Source: Archangiaceae bacterium
GTDB taxonomy: Bacteria; Myxococcota; Myxococcia; Myxococcales; Myxococcaceae
Direction: 5' to 3'
NCBI GenBank assembly: GCA_016714225.1
Contig: JADJNS010000003.1
Span: forward strand, 1 to 64,000
DNA length: 64,000 nucleotides
Below, piece after piece: positions 25,935 to 34,800 of this stretch. The notes beneath the pieces were generated by a model. The model was not told where the DNA came from. It searched no databases and was given only the letters and a program-made list of their open reading frames with translations. Position 1 is the first letter of the stretch; each line of letters begins with the position of its first letter. The position numbers were made by a program, and so were the translations under genes.

Positions 25935-28900
25935 ATGAGGGTTCTCTGCGCCGCGTTGTTCTCGTCGATGCTGTTCGCCGCCTGCCGTGACACCGGCGTT
26001 CCCCAGCCGGGCGCCGCGCCGGCGCCGGGCACCCTGCAGGGCACGGTGGTGTACGCGATTCCCGGGCGGTCGGGCTACACGCCCGCGGCCAGTGCCACCG
26101 TGCAGCTGCTCGGCACCGGGGTGTCGGCCAGCGCGGGCGACGACGGCCACTTCCGGCTCTCGAACATCGCCACCACCACCGGCACGCTGCTGTTCACCTT
26201 CGACACGCCGGGCCAGGTGCGCCGCCAGCGGGTGATGCGGGTGGAGGACACCGAGGCCGGCCCGGGCAGAGACATCGTGCTGGGGCAGGTCATTCTGTCG
26301 CGCAACGCGCTGGTGCGCGGCCGCGTCAGGCTGGAAGACTCGACCGGTGCGGGCGGCCTGGGCGGCATCACCGCCTACGTGCCCGCCGGCCCCTGGAGCG
26401 TGCTCACCGCCGACGACGGCTCGTACACCATCGAGGCGCTGCCCGAAGGCGAGTTGCAGGTGGCGTTCTTTCGCGCCGGCTACGAGGTCACCTCGCTCGA
26501 CGTGGCGCTCAAGCCGGGCGACGAGCGGCAGCTGCCCGACGTGCAGCTGGCCAAGAGCACCGATGCCCCGGCCTCGGTGAAGGGCAAGCTGAGCCCCGCC
26601 GACGGCGCCACGGTGCGCGTGCGCCGCCCCGGCATGGAAGAGATGGTGCCGGTCACTGCCGGCACCGGTGAGTTCGCGAAGGGCGGCCTCGGCGCGGGCA
26701 TCTACTCGTTCGCGCTCGAGCGGCAGGGCTCGCTGTCGATCGCGCTCTACAACGTGCTGCTCGCCCCCGGTGAGACCGACCTGGGCACGTTCAACTTCAT
26801 CGCCGGCGACTCGCAGACCATCGACCTGGGTGAGGTCGAGCCGGTCGTCCCCGACGGTGGAGTGGGCGATGGGGGCACCACCACCGACGGCGGCATGACC
26901 GAAGACGGCGGCGTGGCGCCGCACGCCGTGGCGAGCGGCCCGGCGCTCGCGACCGCGGGCAGCATGGTGACCGTGACCGGCATGAGCAGCACCGGCGAGT
27001 TTCCCCTCGTCTACCGGTGGAAGCAGACCGCCGGCACCGGGGTGACGCTGAGCGCCAACGACACGCCGCTGGCCCACAGCCCGCGCTTCACCGCGCCGGC
27101 GGCGGGCACGGTGGTCGAGCTCGAGCTGCGGGTGGAAGACCGACTCGGCGTCACCTCGCCTCCGGCGGTGGTGCGGGTGCCCATCGGCGGCAAGCCGGTG
27201 GCGCGCTTCACCCCCGACTCGGGCACGGTGCTGCAGGGCCAACAGGCGGTGCCGCTCACCTCGACCTCGTTCGACGACGCGGGCGTGGTGCTCGCGGCGT
27301 ACGACTGGCGGCTCACCTCGGGCACCTCGGGCACACTGGTCACCGACGGCGGCCCGAGCGCCATCTGGGTGACGCCGGCGGTGGCCTTCGGCGCTCCCGA
27401 CGTGCTCGGCGGAGTCACCCTGCAGGTCACCAACGGCATCGGGGTGCGCTCTGACCTGGCGAGCAACGTGTACACCGTGCGCGGCACCGCGCCGAACAAC
27501 TGGAGCGTCGACGCCGGCCCGCCACAGGTGGTGAGCGTGGGCGCGTCGCCGCCGCAGGTGGTGCTCTCGGGCGCGGTGACCTCGCAGGTGGTGCTGAGCC
27601 CGCAGTACACCGTGGCCTGGCAGTGCACCCCGCCGCTGCCCCTGCTCGGCCCCGACACGCTCAGCCCCCGCTTCGTGGCGCCGGTCATCGTGGGGCCGTC
27701 GAAGAGCTTCACCTGCACCCTGACCGCCACCGGCCAGCCGCCGCTCGACCCGCCCAACGTGAGCGGCGCGGTGAACCTCACCCTGCGCGACGCCGCGCCG
27801 GCCACGGTGGTGTCGACCAACATCGAGAGCACCCGGGTGGGCCGCTTCGGAGTGCTGCTCCACGCCAGCGAGCCGCTCACCGCCGCGTCGCTCGCCGCCA
27901 ACTGCAACCCGGCCCTCTCGTACGGCATGACGACCCGGGTGCTGTTCAACAGCGCCATCGCCGGCACCACGTACGTGGTGTTTCAGGAAGACCAGAGCTG
28001 CACCAGCTACGTCGCCGACCTGACCGACGGCGCGCAGTTCAACAACGTGTCGAACAACGTGCCGTTCGGCAACCCGGTGACGGTGAACGCACTGTGGACG
28101 GGGCCGTACGTCTCGGCGACGACCTATGCCGACCCGCGGCCGGTCATCGCCACGCTCAGCCAGGTGCCGCGCGAGGCGCAGGCGGCCGCGGGCGTCACCG
28201 TCGGCGCCACGCCCGGCTACGAGCTGGTGGCGGCCGACAACGGCGCGCTGCAGCGCTTGGGCGGCCTCGACCTCGACCAGCGCCCCACCTGCGACCCCTC
28301 GTGCCCGCTCACCGCCAGCCAGGTGCTGACCGGGCTGCCGGGCGGGCCGCTGCCGACGACGCGTCGCGCGCAGTTCGCCGGCGCCGAGCTGTTCGTCTCG
28401 CTGGCCACCGACGGCGGCGTGGCCCCGGCGGCCGCGCGCCGCAGCGGCAGCGGCACCTGGTCGGTGTTCAACGGCATGGCCGGCTCACCCGACCAGTGGG
28501 GCATCGACCTGCGCGCCGCCCGCTTCGACGCGGCCAGCGGCAACCTGCTGCTCGCCGACTGGAGCCCCGCGCTGCAGCAGTTCACCACCACCGACGTCAT
28601 CGCCAGCGGCCTCACCGAGGTGGGCGTGGTGGCCACCGCCAACAACATCGCGGCAGCCGCGGTCGGCCCGACCCGCGCGCTGCTGGTGCGCAGGCGCAAC
28701 CCCACCGACCTGACGTGGAGCACCTTCAGCCCGTCTACCGTGCACACCAACGTCAGCTCGATGCGCTGGGAGGTGATGGCCAGCGGGCTCACCATTCTCA
28801 CCCTCGAGTCGAACGCGACCAACGCGCTGACCATGGTGCGCGCCGACTATGCGGGCACGCAGACCATCTCGACCGCGGCGGTCACCGGCTACGACACCGC

Positions 28901-29185
28901 CAGCTGGGGCGGAAACATCTACGTGGTGTACGCGGTGAGCGGCGACGTTCGGCTCAAGACCGTCGCCGGCTCGGTGTGGTCGGGGCGGGTGGCGTGCCGG
29001 TCGACTTCAGCGCTCCGCCGCGGCCCGGCTTCTCGCCGCCCTACCCGGTGGTGCTCGACGCCGACCCGACCTGCGAGGCCGCCTGGCCGACCATGGCCTT
29101 CATCGAAGACGCGCTGGTCATCACCTGGCAAGAGCGCTGCGCCCCCCAGACCCGGTGGAACGTGGTCTCGCGCGTGGTGCGGTGA
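25935..29185 (+). CDS. Large lipoprotein with carboxypeptidase-regulatory-like and PKD-like domains, frameshifted near 28985
   Basis: A protein of about 1083 residues starting MRVLCAALFSSMLFAACRDT. Residues ~30-100 and ~115-200 are carboxypeptidase-regulatory-like beta-sandwiches (LQGTVVYAIPG..., LVRGRVRLEDSTG...YTIEALPEGELQVAFF). A DGG-rich linker follows (~300-325), then PKD/Ig-like segments (~330-560) and a long beta-propeller-like C-terminus. The frame fails in the G-rich stretch around 28981-28992. Another frame resumes GVPVDFSAPPRPGFSPP and ends ...WNVVSRVVR at 29185. The total of 3251 bases fits one missing base, so an indel error or recent mutation is likely. Surface structural or binding protein; function unknown. 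Confidence 0.83.
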
Positions 29186-29195
29186 GGGCGCCGAG

Positions 29196-29954
29196 CTACT
29201 CGGCGCAGGTCGCCACGCGAATCGCGCCCGAGTTGGTGCCGGTGGCGCGCGGCCAGCACGCGCTGTCGGAGCATTGAAAGTCGAAGCCCGGCACGCCGCC
29301 GAAGAGGAAGCGCAGGCTGAACGAGCCGCACGCTCCAGCGTCGGCGGCGTCGCTGAACACCCGCCCGTCGGGGCAGGTCAGCTCGTACTCGAACAGCGAA
29401 GTGCTGCGAAGATGGAGCGTGCCGTGGGGAGTCTGCAGCCGGCTCCTGGCGAACGCGTACGCGGTCTCGAGGCACACCCGCCCCGCGGCGTCGTTCACCC
29501 TGAGCGCGGTGGTCCACCCCGCCTCGCCGCCGTCACGCGGCGCGAAGTGCGCGGCCTCGGAGCTCACCCACGTCGCTCCGTTGCCGAACGCGCAATGCCG
29601 CCCATCGCCCGAGAGGCGGCCCACGCCCGCATCCGCAAGGCAGCCGCGCACCGACTCCATCGCCGCCCTCCAGCAGTTGCCCGGCGAGTCGAGCCACGCG
29701 CAGCTCATGCCCTCGACCCCGCCGTCCGACCTCGGCACCTCGAAGGTGGCGTTGCCGAACGGCGCCCCCGCATCGAAGGTCGGCAGCGCTCCGGCGTCGA
29801 ACGGCACCGACGCGTCGCGCACCTCGTCGACCGCGCGCCCGCCGTCGTACGGCAGCAGAATCGCCACCTCGCGCACCTGGCCCGCGTCAGCCCCCCCAAG
29901 GCCCACGCCGCACGCGGCCGTCACGCACACCGCCCCCAGCGCCAACCGTTTCAC
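29196..29954 (-). CDS. Hypothetical Cys-containing lipoprotein
   Basis: A 252-residue protein. I place the start at GTG 29954 because it yields a signal and lipobox (KRLALGAVCVTAACGVG) and overlaps the stop of the upstream gene as GTGA. The mature part is Asp/Ala/Gly-rich near the N-terminus (two DAG tether units), then a beta-rich domain with about eight cysteines (SCAWLDSPGNCW, GRHCAFG, VCLETAYAF, YELTCPDGR, GACGSF), probably disulphide-bonded. Last gene of the four-gene DUF1592/DUF1552 unit. It ends 10 bases from the convergent large lipoprotein. No family recognised. Confidence 0.78.
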   Translation of the reverse strand: MKRLALGAVCVTAACGVGLGGADAGQVREVAILLPYDGGRAVDEVRDASVPFDAGALPTFDAGAPFGNATFEVPRSDGGVEGMSCAWLDSPGNCWRAAMESVRGCLADAGVGRLSGDGRHCAFGNGATWVSSEAAHFAPRDGGEAGWTTALRVNDAAGRVCLETAYAFARSRLQTPHGTLHLRSTSLFEYELTCPDGRVFSDAADAGACGSFSLRFLFGGVPGFDFQCSDSACWPRATGTNSGAIRVATCAE

Positions 29955-30583
29955 GGGGTGCACCGAAGGGCGGGAAACGACGCCTTCTTCACCGGCAGAA
30001 AGAAGATGCGCGAGAGGTTGTCGCGACCGGTGCTGCCGTCGTTGACGAACTTCTCCATCTTGGTGCGCTCGATGCACCCCAGGTCGAAGTTGGTCACCGC
30101 GTCGATCGACAGGCCGCAGAGCCCGTCAGACCGGCAGCAGCCGTCGAGGTCGATGAAGTTGCCAGACTCGGCCGGGCACGCGGCGTTGGCGGTGCCCTTC
30201 TCGCCACCGCGCGGCAGGCACTGCTCGCCGAACAAGAACTGGCTGCTGCTGCCGCACGCGCCGCTCGAGGTGCAGCAGCCCTTGGCTCCCACCTCGCTGT
30301 CTTCTTCGGGGTACGGCGCGCAGGTGACGCCGCCGCACTGGCTCACCGGCGGAGGCGCGGGCGGCACCACCACGTCGGCGCCGACCTTCTGGGTACAGCC
30401 GCAGCCGCTCCACACCCCGTTGGGGGCGATGCAGGTCTGCGAGCCGCTGGCCAGGGCGCAGCTGCAGGCGCGCGTCTCGCCGGTCGAGCACGAAGCCCCC
30501 AGGTTCTGCTGCGGGTCGCTCGGCTGCATCTCGCCGCCGGTGCACGCGGCGCCGGTCACCAGCAGCAGCAGCGCGCGCCTCAT
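29951..30583 (-). CDS. Cys-rich lipoprotein of the DUF1552 operon
   Basis: A 210-residue lipoprotein (MRRALLLLVTGAACTGGEM). About 20 cysteines occur in short knots (GASCSTGETRACSCALASG, CSGCGC-like, KGCCTSSGACG, DGCCRSDGLCG), so it is probably a heavily disulphide-bonded surface protein. The motif GETRACSCALASGSQTC resembles the MXAN-type Cys-rich repeat common in myxobacterial lipoproteins. Its ATG overlaps the DUF1552 gene's stop by four bases and its stop overlaps the next start. Function unknown. Confidence 0.82.
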   Translation of the reverse strand: MRRALLLLVTGAACTGGEMQPSDPQQNLGASCSTGETRACSCALASGSQTCIAPNGVWSGCGCTQKVGADVVVPPAPPPVSQCGGVTCAPYPEEDSEVGAKGCCTSSGACGSSSQFLFGEQCLPRGGEKGTANAACPAESGNFIDLDGCCRSDGLCGLSIDAVTNFDLGCIERTKMEKFVNDGSTGRDNLSRIFFLPVKKASFPALRCTP

Positions 30584-31869
30584 GCCGTCACCCGCGAGGC
30601 GCCCGGCAGGGTGCCGGTCGACAGCTCGTCTTTCAGGTCACCGAGCGTCGAGCGCGACGGCACGCCGCACGCTTCGAGCACCGAGAGCAGCAGGCGCGTG
30701 GTGCGGCTGGGCGAGGCGAGCTCGAGCAGCTGGTTCTGCTTGAAGTAGCCCATCGCCGGGTCGCCGCCCGCGACGATGAAGGGCACCGGGTCTTTCAGGT
30801 GATTGCCGATCGCCATCTCGGTGCCCCACACCACCAGCGTCTCGTCGAGCAGCGAGTGCCCGTCGGAGAACTTCGTCGAGTCGAGCTTCTGCAACAGCCG
30901 CGCGACGACGCCGGCGAAGTAGCGGTTGATGAGCACCTTGTCGGCGCGGGTGCCGGCGTGCATGGTGGCGTGCACGCCCAGGCTGGGGTTGACCCCGGTG
31001 ATGCGGCGGTCGCTGATGCTGTTGCTGAGCTGCAGGCTCGCCACGCGGGTGAGGCCGCAGCGCAGCGCGGTCGAGAGCAGGTCGACCTGCGCGGTGGCCA
31101 GGGTGTCGAAGTTCTCGGTGGCGCCCAGCGCACCGGCACCGAGCTGGCTCGGCGCGGTGGCGTTGCAGGTCAGCCCGGCGAGCGCATCGAGCCGCTGCTC
31201 GAGCTGCCGCAGCCCCTCGAGGTGGGCGTCGAGCTTGAACTGCTCGGCGGTGCCGTAGCCCGAGCGCACCCGCGCGATGTCTTGCCGCACGTAGTCGATG
31301 ACGCTCTTGCGCTCGGCGCGCACCCGCGAAGCGTCCGAGCCGGCGGCGCCGAAGGCGCGGCGAAAGGCGGCCGAGGGGTCGTCTTCGGGCTGCAGCTTGC
31401 CCGCGCCGCCGTAGATCATCACGCTCTGGTTGTCGCCCGCGCCGAAGCCGGCCTGGCTCTGCACGCCCAGCTCGAGCGAGGCCAGCGGCGAGCCGGTCGA
31501 GAGCACCGGGGCGGCGAGCTGGTCGATCGACGGCCAGGTGCTGTAGGCGTCGTCTTTGGGTATCACCGCCCCGGTCCACAGCGAGGTCATGCCCTGCGCG
31601 TGGGCGGCGACCTCGTTGCGCACGCCGTTCACCAGCCCGTAGACCGCCAGGCAGCGCGACGCGAACGGCTGCAGCGCCTGCAGCGTCGAGGGAAAGGTGA
31701 GCGCGCCGTTGGTCATCGCCGGCTTCCACCCCGGCTCGAGGCCGTTGGGGTGGTAGACGACCACCAGGTTGCGCGGGCGGGCCCACTCGGGGCCGGCGAG
31801 CGCGCGGCGGGCGCCCAGCACCGGAGCGACGGCGAGGGCCTTGAGCAGGGTGCGTCGGTCGAAGTTCAT
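30580..31869 (-). CDS. DUF1552 domain-containing protein with Tat-like signal
   Basis: A 429-residue protein. The N-terminus MNFDRRTLLKALAVAPVLGARRALA has the twin-arginine RRxLLK pattern, so export in a folded state is likely. The remainder matches DUF1552 (NLVVVYHPNGLEPGWKP, the MTSLWTGAV and ERKSVIDYV regions, LVVWGTEMAIGN), a sulfatase/DUF1501-like alkaline-phosphatase-fold family that almost always sits beside DUF1592. It overlaps the DUF1592 gene as ATGA. The pair is thought to form an exported, possibly haem-dependent oxidoreductase or phosphatase-like system; no substrate is established. Confidence 0.92.
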   Translation of the reverse strand: MNFDRRTLLKALAVAPVLGARRALAGPEWARPRNLVVVYHPNGLEPGWKPAMTNGALTFPSTLQALQPFASRCLAVYGLVNGVRNEVAAHAQGMTSLWTGAVIPKDDAYSTWPSIDQLAAPVLSTGSPLASLELGVQSQAGFGAGDNQSVMIYGGAGKLQPEDDPSAAFRRAFGAAGSDASRVRAERKSVIDYVRQDIARVRSGYGTAEQFKLDAHLEGLRQLEQRLDALAGLTCNATAPSQLGAGALGATENFDTLATAQVDLLSTALRCGLTRVASLQLSNSISDRRITGVNPSLGVHATMHAGTRADKVLINRYFAGVVARLLQKLDSTKFSDGHSLLDETLVVWGTEMAIGNHLKDPVPFIVAGGDPAMGYFKQNQLLELASPSRTTRLLLSVLEACGVPSRSTLGDLKDELSTGTLPGASRVTA

Positions 31870-33479
31870 GGTGCGCGGCTCCGGAAGGCGTCGCTGGTGG
31901 TGAGCGCGACGATCAGGTCGGGCACCTGACCGCGCGTAGAGACGAAGCGCTTCGCCAGGGCCTGCAGCTCAGCGGTGTCGTCAGGGCCCTCGAGGCGACC
32001 GAACGCGAAGCGGTACCACTGGGTCGCGGTGCAGCCGAGCACGTTCTCAGACCTGCCCAGCCGCTTCGACAGCTCGACGGCGTCTTTGACCGGGCCGTCG
32101 AGGGCCGGGTCGCCCAGGTCGATGGTGGCGGTCGAGTCGATGGGCGCACCGTCGTCGAGGTCGACGGCGCGGTACACGCCGGCCGCGTCGTAGCGCTCGA
32201 AGCTCAGCCCCAGCGGGTCCATCATGGCGTGGCAGCTGCGGCACGCCGGGTTTTGCGAGTGCTGCTCGACCAGCGCGCGCCGGGTGGTCTGCCCCGGAGT
32301 GCCGGTGGGAATCGGGTCGATCTTCACTCCGGGCGGCGGGTCGCCGAGGGGGAAGCACATCACGTTGCGCAAGAGCACCAGGCCGCGGTGGGTGGGCGAG
32401 GTGAGCTTGGGCGAGGCGTGGGTGGCGAGAAATGCTGCCTGGGTCAGCAGACCGGCGCGCTCTTCGGGGTCGAGCCCCACGCTCTCGCCGGCGGCCACCG
32501 CGGTCACGCCGTACACCTTGTGCAGCGGCGCGCGCACGAACGCGAACGGTGACGAGAACAAGGTCTCGAGCCGGCCGTCGCTGCGGCGAATCACCGCGTC
32601 GACGAAGCCCTCGAGCTCGTCGCGCATCGCGGCGCGCGCGGTGTCGTCGAACCACGGGTAGCGGCGGGTGTCTTTGTCGAGGTGCGCGAGGCCACCCAGG
32701 CCCAGCCACTGCTGGTGAAAGACCGCCAGCTGGGTGCGCGCGCGCGGCTCTTTGAGCAGGCGCCAGGTCTGCGCGGCGATGCCGTCGGCGGTGTCGAGCG
32801 TGCCGTCGGCGGCGGCCTGAGTGAGCGCCTCGTCGGGCAGACCTCCGCGCAGCAGCAGCGCGAGCCGCGCCGCGACCTCGTAGCCGGTGAGGCGGGTGGG
32901 CGCGTCGGTGCGGCCGCGCTCGACGAGCGACAGAAACGACGGCGAGGCCAGCACGCCGGTGAGCGCGAGCCTCAGCGCCCCCTTGGCGCCGCCGCCGCCG
33001 TCGAAGCCGGCCTGGGCCAGCGCGCCCAAGTCGGCGCGCTCTTCGCCGGTGAGCGGGTGGCGGTAGGCGCGCGCGGCGAGGGTGGCCACCGCCTCTTGCA
33101 CGCACGAGAGCGTCTGGTCGACGCACGAGAGCAGCTTCTCGGGCTGCGCGGCGGCGCGGGTGGCGAGCTCGTCGGCGGCGAGCACCGCGACGTCGACCTC
33201 GAGCGGGGTGATGCCGCCCTTCACCTGGGTGAGAAACGGGCCGGCGGTCTCTTCGCCGGGGAAGCGCCAGGCGGGAGTGTCGGTGAAGCCGTAGGCGTCG
33301 AAGAGATCGATGGCGCTCTGGTGGTACTGGGCGCGGGTGAGCCGGCGCAGCGGGGCCTTGGTCACCACCGCGCTCGGCTCCGACGGTGACGGCGTCTCAC
33401 CCAGCGTCAGCGGGGGCGGCGGCGTGGGTTGAAGACAGGCGACGGTTGAGAACGCGAGGGCGATGGCAGACCAGCGCAT
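31866..33479 (-). CDS. DUF1592 (PSD/DUF1587-DUF1595-DUF1592-DUF1588-DUF1585) lipoprotein
   Basis: A 537-residue lipoprotein (MRWSAIALAFSTVACLQP). Domains in order: DUF1587-like (RRLTRAQYHQSAIDLF), DUF1595-like (AYRHPLTGEERADL), DUF1592 (GYEVAARLALLLRGGLPDEAL...FHQQWLGL), DUF1588 with a CxxCH haem motif (NPACRSCHAMMDPLGLSFERYDAAG) and DUF1585 at the end. This compact architecture is the usual myxobacterial and planctomycete form. It is first in the operon, followed with four-base overlaps by DUF1552 and then two small lipoproteins. Predicted outer-membrane-attached c-type cytochrome-like protein. Confidence 0.92.
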   Translation of the reverse strand: MRWSAIALAFSTVACLQPTPPPPLTLGETPSPSEPSAVVTKAPLRRLTRAQYHQSAIDLFDAYGFTDTPAWRFPGEETAGPFLTQVKGGITPLEVDVAVLAADELATRAAAQPEKLLSCVDQTLSCVQEAVATLAARAYRHPLTGEERADLGALAQAGFDGGGGAKGALRLALTGVLASPSFLSLVERGRTDAPTRLTGYEVAARLALLLRGGLPDEALTQAAADGTLDTADGIAAQTWRLLKEPRARTQLAVFHQQWLGLGGLAHLDKDTRRYPWFDDTARAAMRDELEGFVDAVIRRSDGRLETLFSSPFAFVRAPLHKVYGVTAVAAGESVGLDPEERAGLLTQAAFLATHASPKLTSPTHRGLVLLRNVMCFPLGDPPPGVKIDPIPTGTPGQTTRRALVEQHSQNPACRSCHAMMDPLGLSFERYDAAGVYRAVDLDDGAPIDSTATIDLGDPALDGPVKDAVELSKRLGRSENVLGCTATQWYRFAFGRLEGPDDTAELQALAKRFVSTRGQVPDLIVALTTSDAFRSRAP

Positions 33480-33555
33480 GCCGCGGGCATGAGCAACGGC
33501 CGAGCCACCATCGAGCGAGCGCGAATTCGCGCGCTTCGAGGGTGAGGCCGCGACC

Positions 33556-34041
33556 TCAGTCGCGAGGGGGCTGCGACCTGGGTCGCGAAACCACGATCTC
33601 GGTCTTCACCGACTGCGCGATGAAGCACTGCTCGTGGGCCGCCTCGTGAAGCTCATGCTCTTCATCTTCGGTCGGCGCCTTGCCCAGCCACTGAATCTCG
33701 GGCGTGAGGGTGACCTTCGAGACCCAGGGTATGCCGCGCTCGTTCTTGGTCATCACCCCGACCGCGTGGTCGGCGTACTTCGCGACGGCGAAGCCCGCCT
33801 TCGACGCCACGTAGAGGAAGGTGAGCAGGTGGCAGCTCGAGATGGAGGCGACCAGCGCCTGCTCGGGGTCGACGTTGCCCGGCTTCGACCACGGCGCCGG
33901 CACCACGTGGGGCGAGGCGGTGGCCGGCACCGTGACGCCACCGTCGAACGACCACCGGTGCTCGCGGGTGTAGCGGCCCTTCACGAAGTCGGCACCTGAC
34001 GCCCCCGACTCCCACTCGATGCGCGCGCGATAGTCACCCAT
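33556..34041 (-). CDS. OsmC family protein
   Basis: A 161-residue OsmC/Ohr-fold protein starting MGDYRARIEWESG at ATG 34041. The two redox cysteines are visible: SISSCHLLTFL (peroxidatic region) and HEQCFIAQSVKTEI. The Glu in VDPEQALVAS is the usual third conserved residue. Family members reduce organic hydroperoxides in the cytoplasm as dimers. It stands alone: upstream lies a REP-like half element and a GC-only block, downstream 76 bases precede the DUF1592 start. Confidence 0.93.
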   Translation of the reverse strand: MGDYRARIEWESGASGADFVKGRYTREHRWSFDGGVTVPATASPHVVPAPWSKPGNVDPEQALVASISSCHLLTFLYVASKAGFAVAKYADHAVGVMTKNERGIPWVSKVTLTPEIQWLGKAPTEDEEHELHEAAHEQCFIAQSVKTEIVVSRPRSQPPRD

Positions 34042-34072
34042 GCACAGGGAGTGTAATCGAAGCGAAACCGCG

Positions 34073-34103
34073 CACCCTGAGCGGAGGCCGAAGGCCGAAG
34101 TCG
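34073..34103 (-). repeat. REP-like palindromic element (partial)
   Basis: Reads CACCCTGAGCGGAGGCCGAAGGCCGAAGTC. Its reverse complement matches the element at 38342-38380 (GACTTCGCCGCTTCGCGGCTCCGCTCAGGGTG) in all but the central stem. It is interrupted on the right by the GC-only block. Confidence 0.6.
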
Positions 34104-34588
34104 GGGGCCCCCCCGGGGGGGGGGGGGGGGCCCCCCCCGCGGCGGGCCCCGCGCCCCCCGGCCGGGGGGGGGGGGGCGGGCGCCGGCCCCCCCGGGGGGG
34201 CGGGGCCCCCCCCCCCCCGCCGCCCCCCGGGCGGGCCCGGGGGGGGGGGCGGGGGGGCCCCCCGCGGCGGCGCGGGGGCCCCCCGCCCCCCGCCGCCCCG
34301 CCCCCCCGGCCCGGCCCGCGGGGCGCGCCCCCGCCCGGGGGCGCGCCCCCCCCCGCCCGGGCCGGCCCGGGCGGCGCCCGGGCGCCCCCCCCCCGCCGGG
34401 GGGCGGGCGCCCGCCCCGCCCCCCCCCCCGCCCCCCCCCCCCCCCCCCGCCCCCCGCCCCCCCCCGGGCCCCCGCCCCCCCCCCGCGCCCCCCCCCCCCC
34501 GCCCCCCCCCCCCCGGCCCCCCCCCCCCCGGGGGCGGCGCGCCCGGGGGGGCCGGCCGGGCCCGCGCCCCCGCCCCCCGGGGGGGGCA
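34104..34588. other. GC-only low-complexity block (probable assembly artefact)
   Basis: Nearly 485 bases consist solely of runs of G and C with essentially no A or T. The composition is unlike the ~70% GC of the rest, and long homopolymers abut at random. Most likely unreliable base calls filling an intergenic repeat region. Confidence 0.75.
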
Positions 34589-34601
34589 AACGGGTGCCGC
34601 C

Positions 34602-34725
34602 CAGCTGGAACGCGAGGCGCCGCAAACTCCATGCTTCAAGCAGCACCGCGTCGCGCAGCGATACGATGGAGTATCTGCGCCGCTGCCTTCGGCGAGCGAC
34701 GGCAGGGTTCGACTCCGCTCACCCT
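34602..34725 (+). repeat. Interspersed intergenic repeat, copy B
   Basis: Same order of blocks as copies A and C: CTGGAACGC, CTCCATGCTTCAAGCAGC, GCG, ATACGATGGAGTATCTGCG (34661-34679), GCCTTCGGCGAGCGAC and CAGGGTTCGA, followed by a REP-like end (CTCCGCTCACCCTG). Located ahead of the SNF2 helicase gene. Confidence 0.75.
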
Positions 34726-34800
34726 GATCGGTCTCGTGGGTCGCCGGCCTTCTCCCCCTGACCTGACTGACCGCGCGTGGACTACGGTCGCCCCGTCGCC

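Larger units (their letters stand above)
34042..34800. other. Intergenic region holding REP fragment, GC-only block and repeat copy B
   Basis: This 759-base divergent gap between the OsmC and SNF2 genes contains a REP-like fragment (34073-34103), a nearly pure G/C stretch (34104-34588) that is probably assembly noise, the interspersed repeat copy B and the SNF2 promoter region. No gene is credible here; the open frames in the GC block exist only because stop codons need A or T. Confidence 0.75.

Noticed and set aside
25903..25935. Possible sigma-54 promoter (TGGCACGTTGACGATAG) before the large lipoprotein
   Set aside because: The GG box is present but no GC at the required -12 position with ten-base spacing.
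34104..34588. Long open frames in several directions through the GC block
   Set aside because: Stops require A or T, so any GC-only sequence is open; no coding evidence.
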